In this document: in pieces, positions 13,484 to 13,509 of the stretch
How the letters are laid out: each line of letters starts with the position of its first letter
Numbering within the stretch: the stretch's first letter is position 1
Source of the DNA: an uncultured Eubacteriales bacterium
GTDB taxonomy: Bacteria > Bacillota > Clostridia > Lachnospirales > Lachnospiraceae
Reading direction: 5' to 3'
DNA: 13,509 nt
NCBI GenBank assembly: GCA_900321915.1
Contig: ONXW01000278.1
Span: forward strand, 1-13,509
The notes under the pieces: generated by a model
The model's input: the letters and a program-made list of their open reading frames with translations, nothing else
Databases searched by the model: none
Told to the model about the DNA's origin: nothing
Position numbers and translations under genes: made by a program

Positions 13484-13509
13484 ATGGCAATTACACTCAG
13501 AGTTACGCC
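13484..13509 (+). CDS. Start of a further WXG100-like gene, truncated by the window edge
   Basis: AAAGGAGGA (13471-13479) is followed 5-6 nt later by an ATG that reads MAITLRVT before the sequence ends. The LRVT segment matches the start of the WXG100 protein at 3024 (MNANLRVTPEK). With the 13-bp gap and strong ribosome site this is very likely a real gene and probably another WXG100 protein. Only eight codons are visible. Confidence 0.65.

Noticed and set aside
1..13509. tRNA, rRNA, transposase or integrase genes
   Set aside because: I saw no cloverleaf, rRNA-like stretch or recombinase motif on either strand, so mobility of the locus is not supported directly.

Overview
The window is a dense, all-plus-strand stretch that looks like a GC-rich Firmicute of class Clostridia, probably Lachnospiraceae. 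The basis is strong AGGAGG-type ribosome sites, short intergenic gaps, an EssC/YukD-type (Firmicutes, T7SSb-like) secretion locus, and protein families typical of that group. The genus cannot be fixed from sequence alone.

Layout. 1-489: 3' part of a DUF805 membrane protein with a Gln/Gly/Tyr-rich repeat N-terminus, closed by a good rho-independent terminator (552-578). 617-2418: a two-gene operon with a predicted type VII secretion (T7SS) effector (helical N-terminal module plus papain-like cysteine peptidase) and an unrecognised partner, possibly its immunity protein or chaperone. 2611-3338: two WXG100 genes, followed by a hairpin with no U-tract. 3444-12559: a tightly packed machinery operon in this order: receiver-like/CpaE-TadZ-like ATPase, soluble DUF6382/EssB-like candidate, single-pass FHA protein, EssC, LytTR regulator, EspG-like candidate, and EsaB/YukD ubiquitin-like protein. 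12560-12690: consecutive palindromes. 12790-13509: a second substrate cluster with a small helical protein, a WXG100 protein and the start of another WXG100 gene, running off the right edge.

How it fits together. EssC is the motor. The FHA, DUF6382-like and YukD-like proteins are probable accessory or assembly factors. The WXG100 proteins are secreted substrates or adaptors. The cysteine peptidase is the likely cargo toxin. No recognisable EsaA, EssA or full-length EssB is encoded here, so the machine is either a non-canonical T7SS or has components elsewhere.

The main discovery is regulatory. Each of the three substrate transcription units (genes at 724, 2611 and 12790) is preceded by two direct-repeat half-sites close to the LytTR consensus, exactly 21 bp apart. 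In all three a -10-like hexamer starts exactly 41 bp after the start of the second half-site, and the -35 is poor. The machinery operon encodes a LytTR regulator (10915-11634) whose receiver domain appears to carry Glu where the phosphorylated Asp should be. I infer a self-contained regulon in which this regulator activates WXG100 and effector expression.
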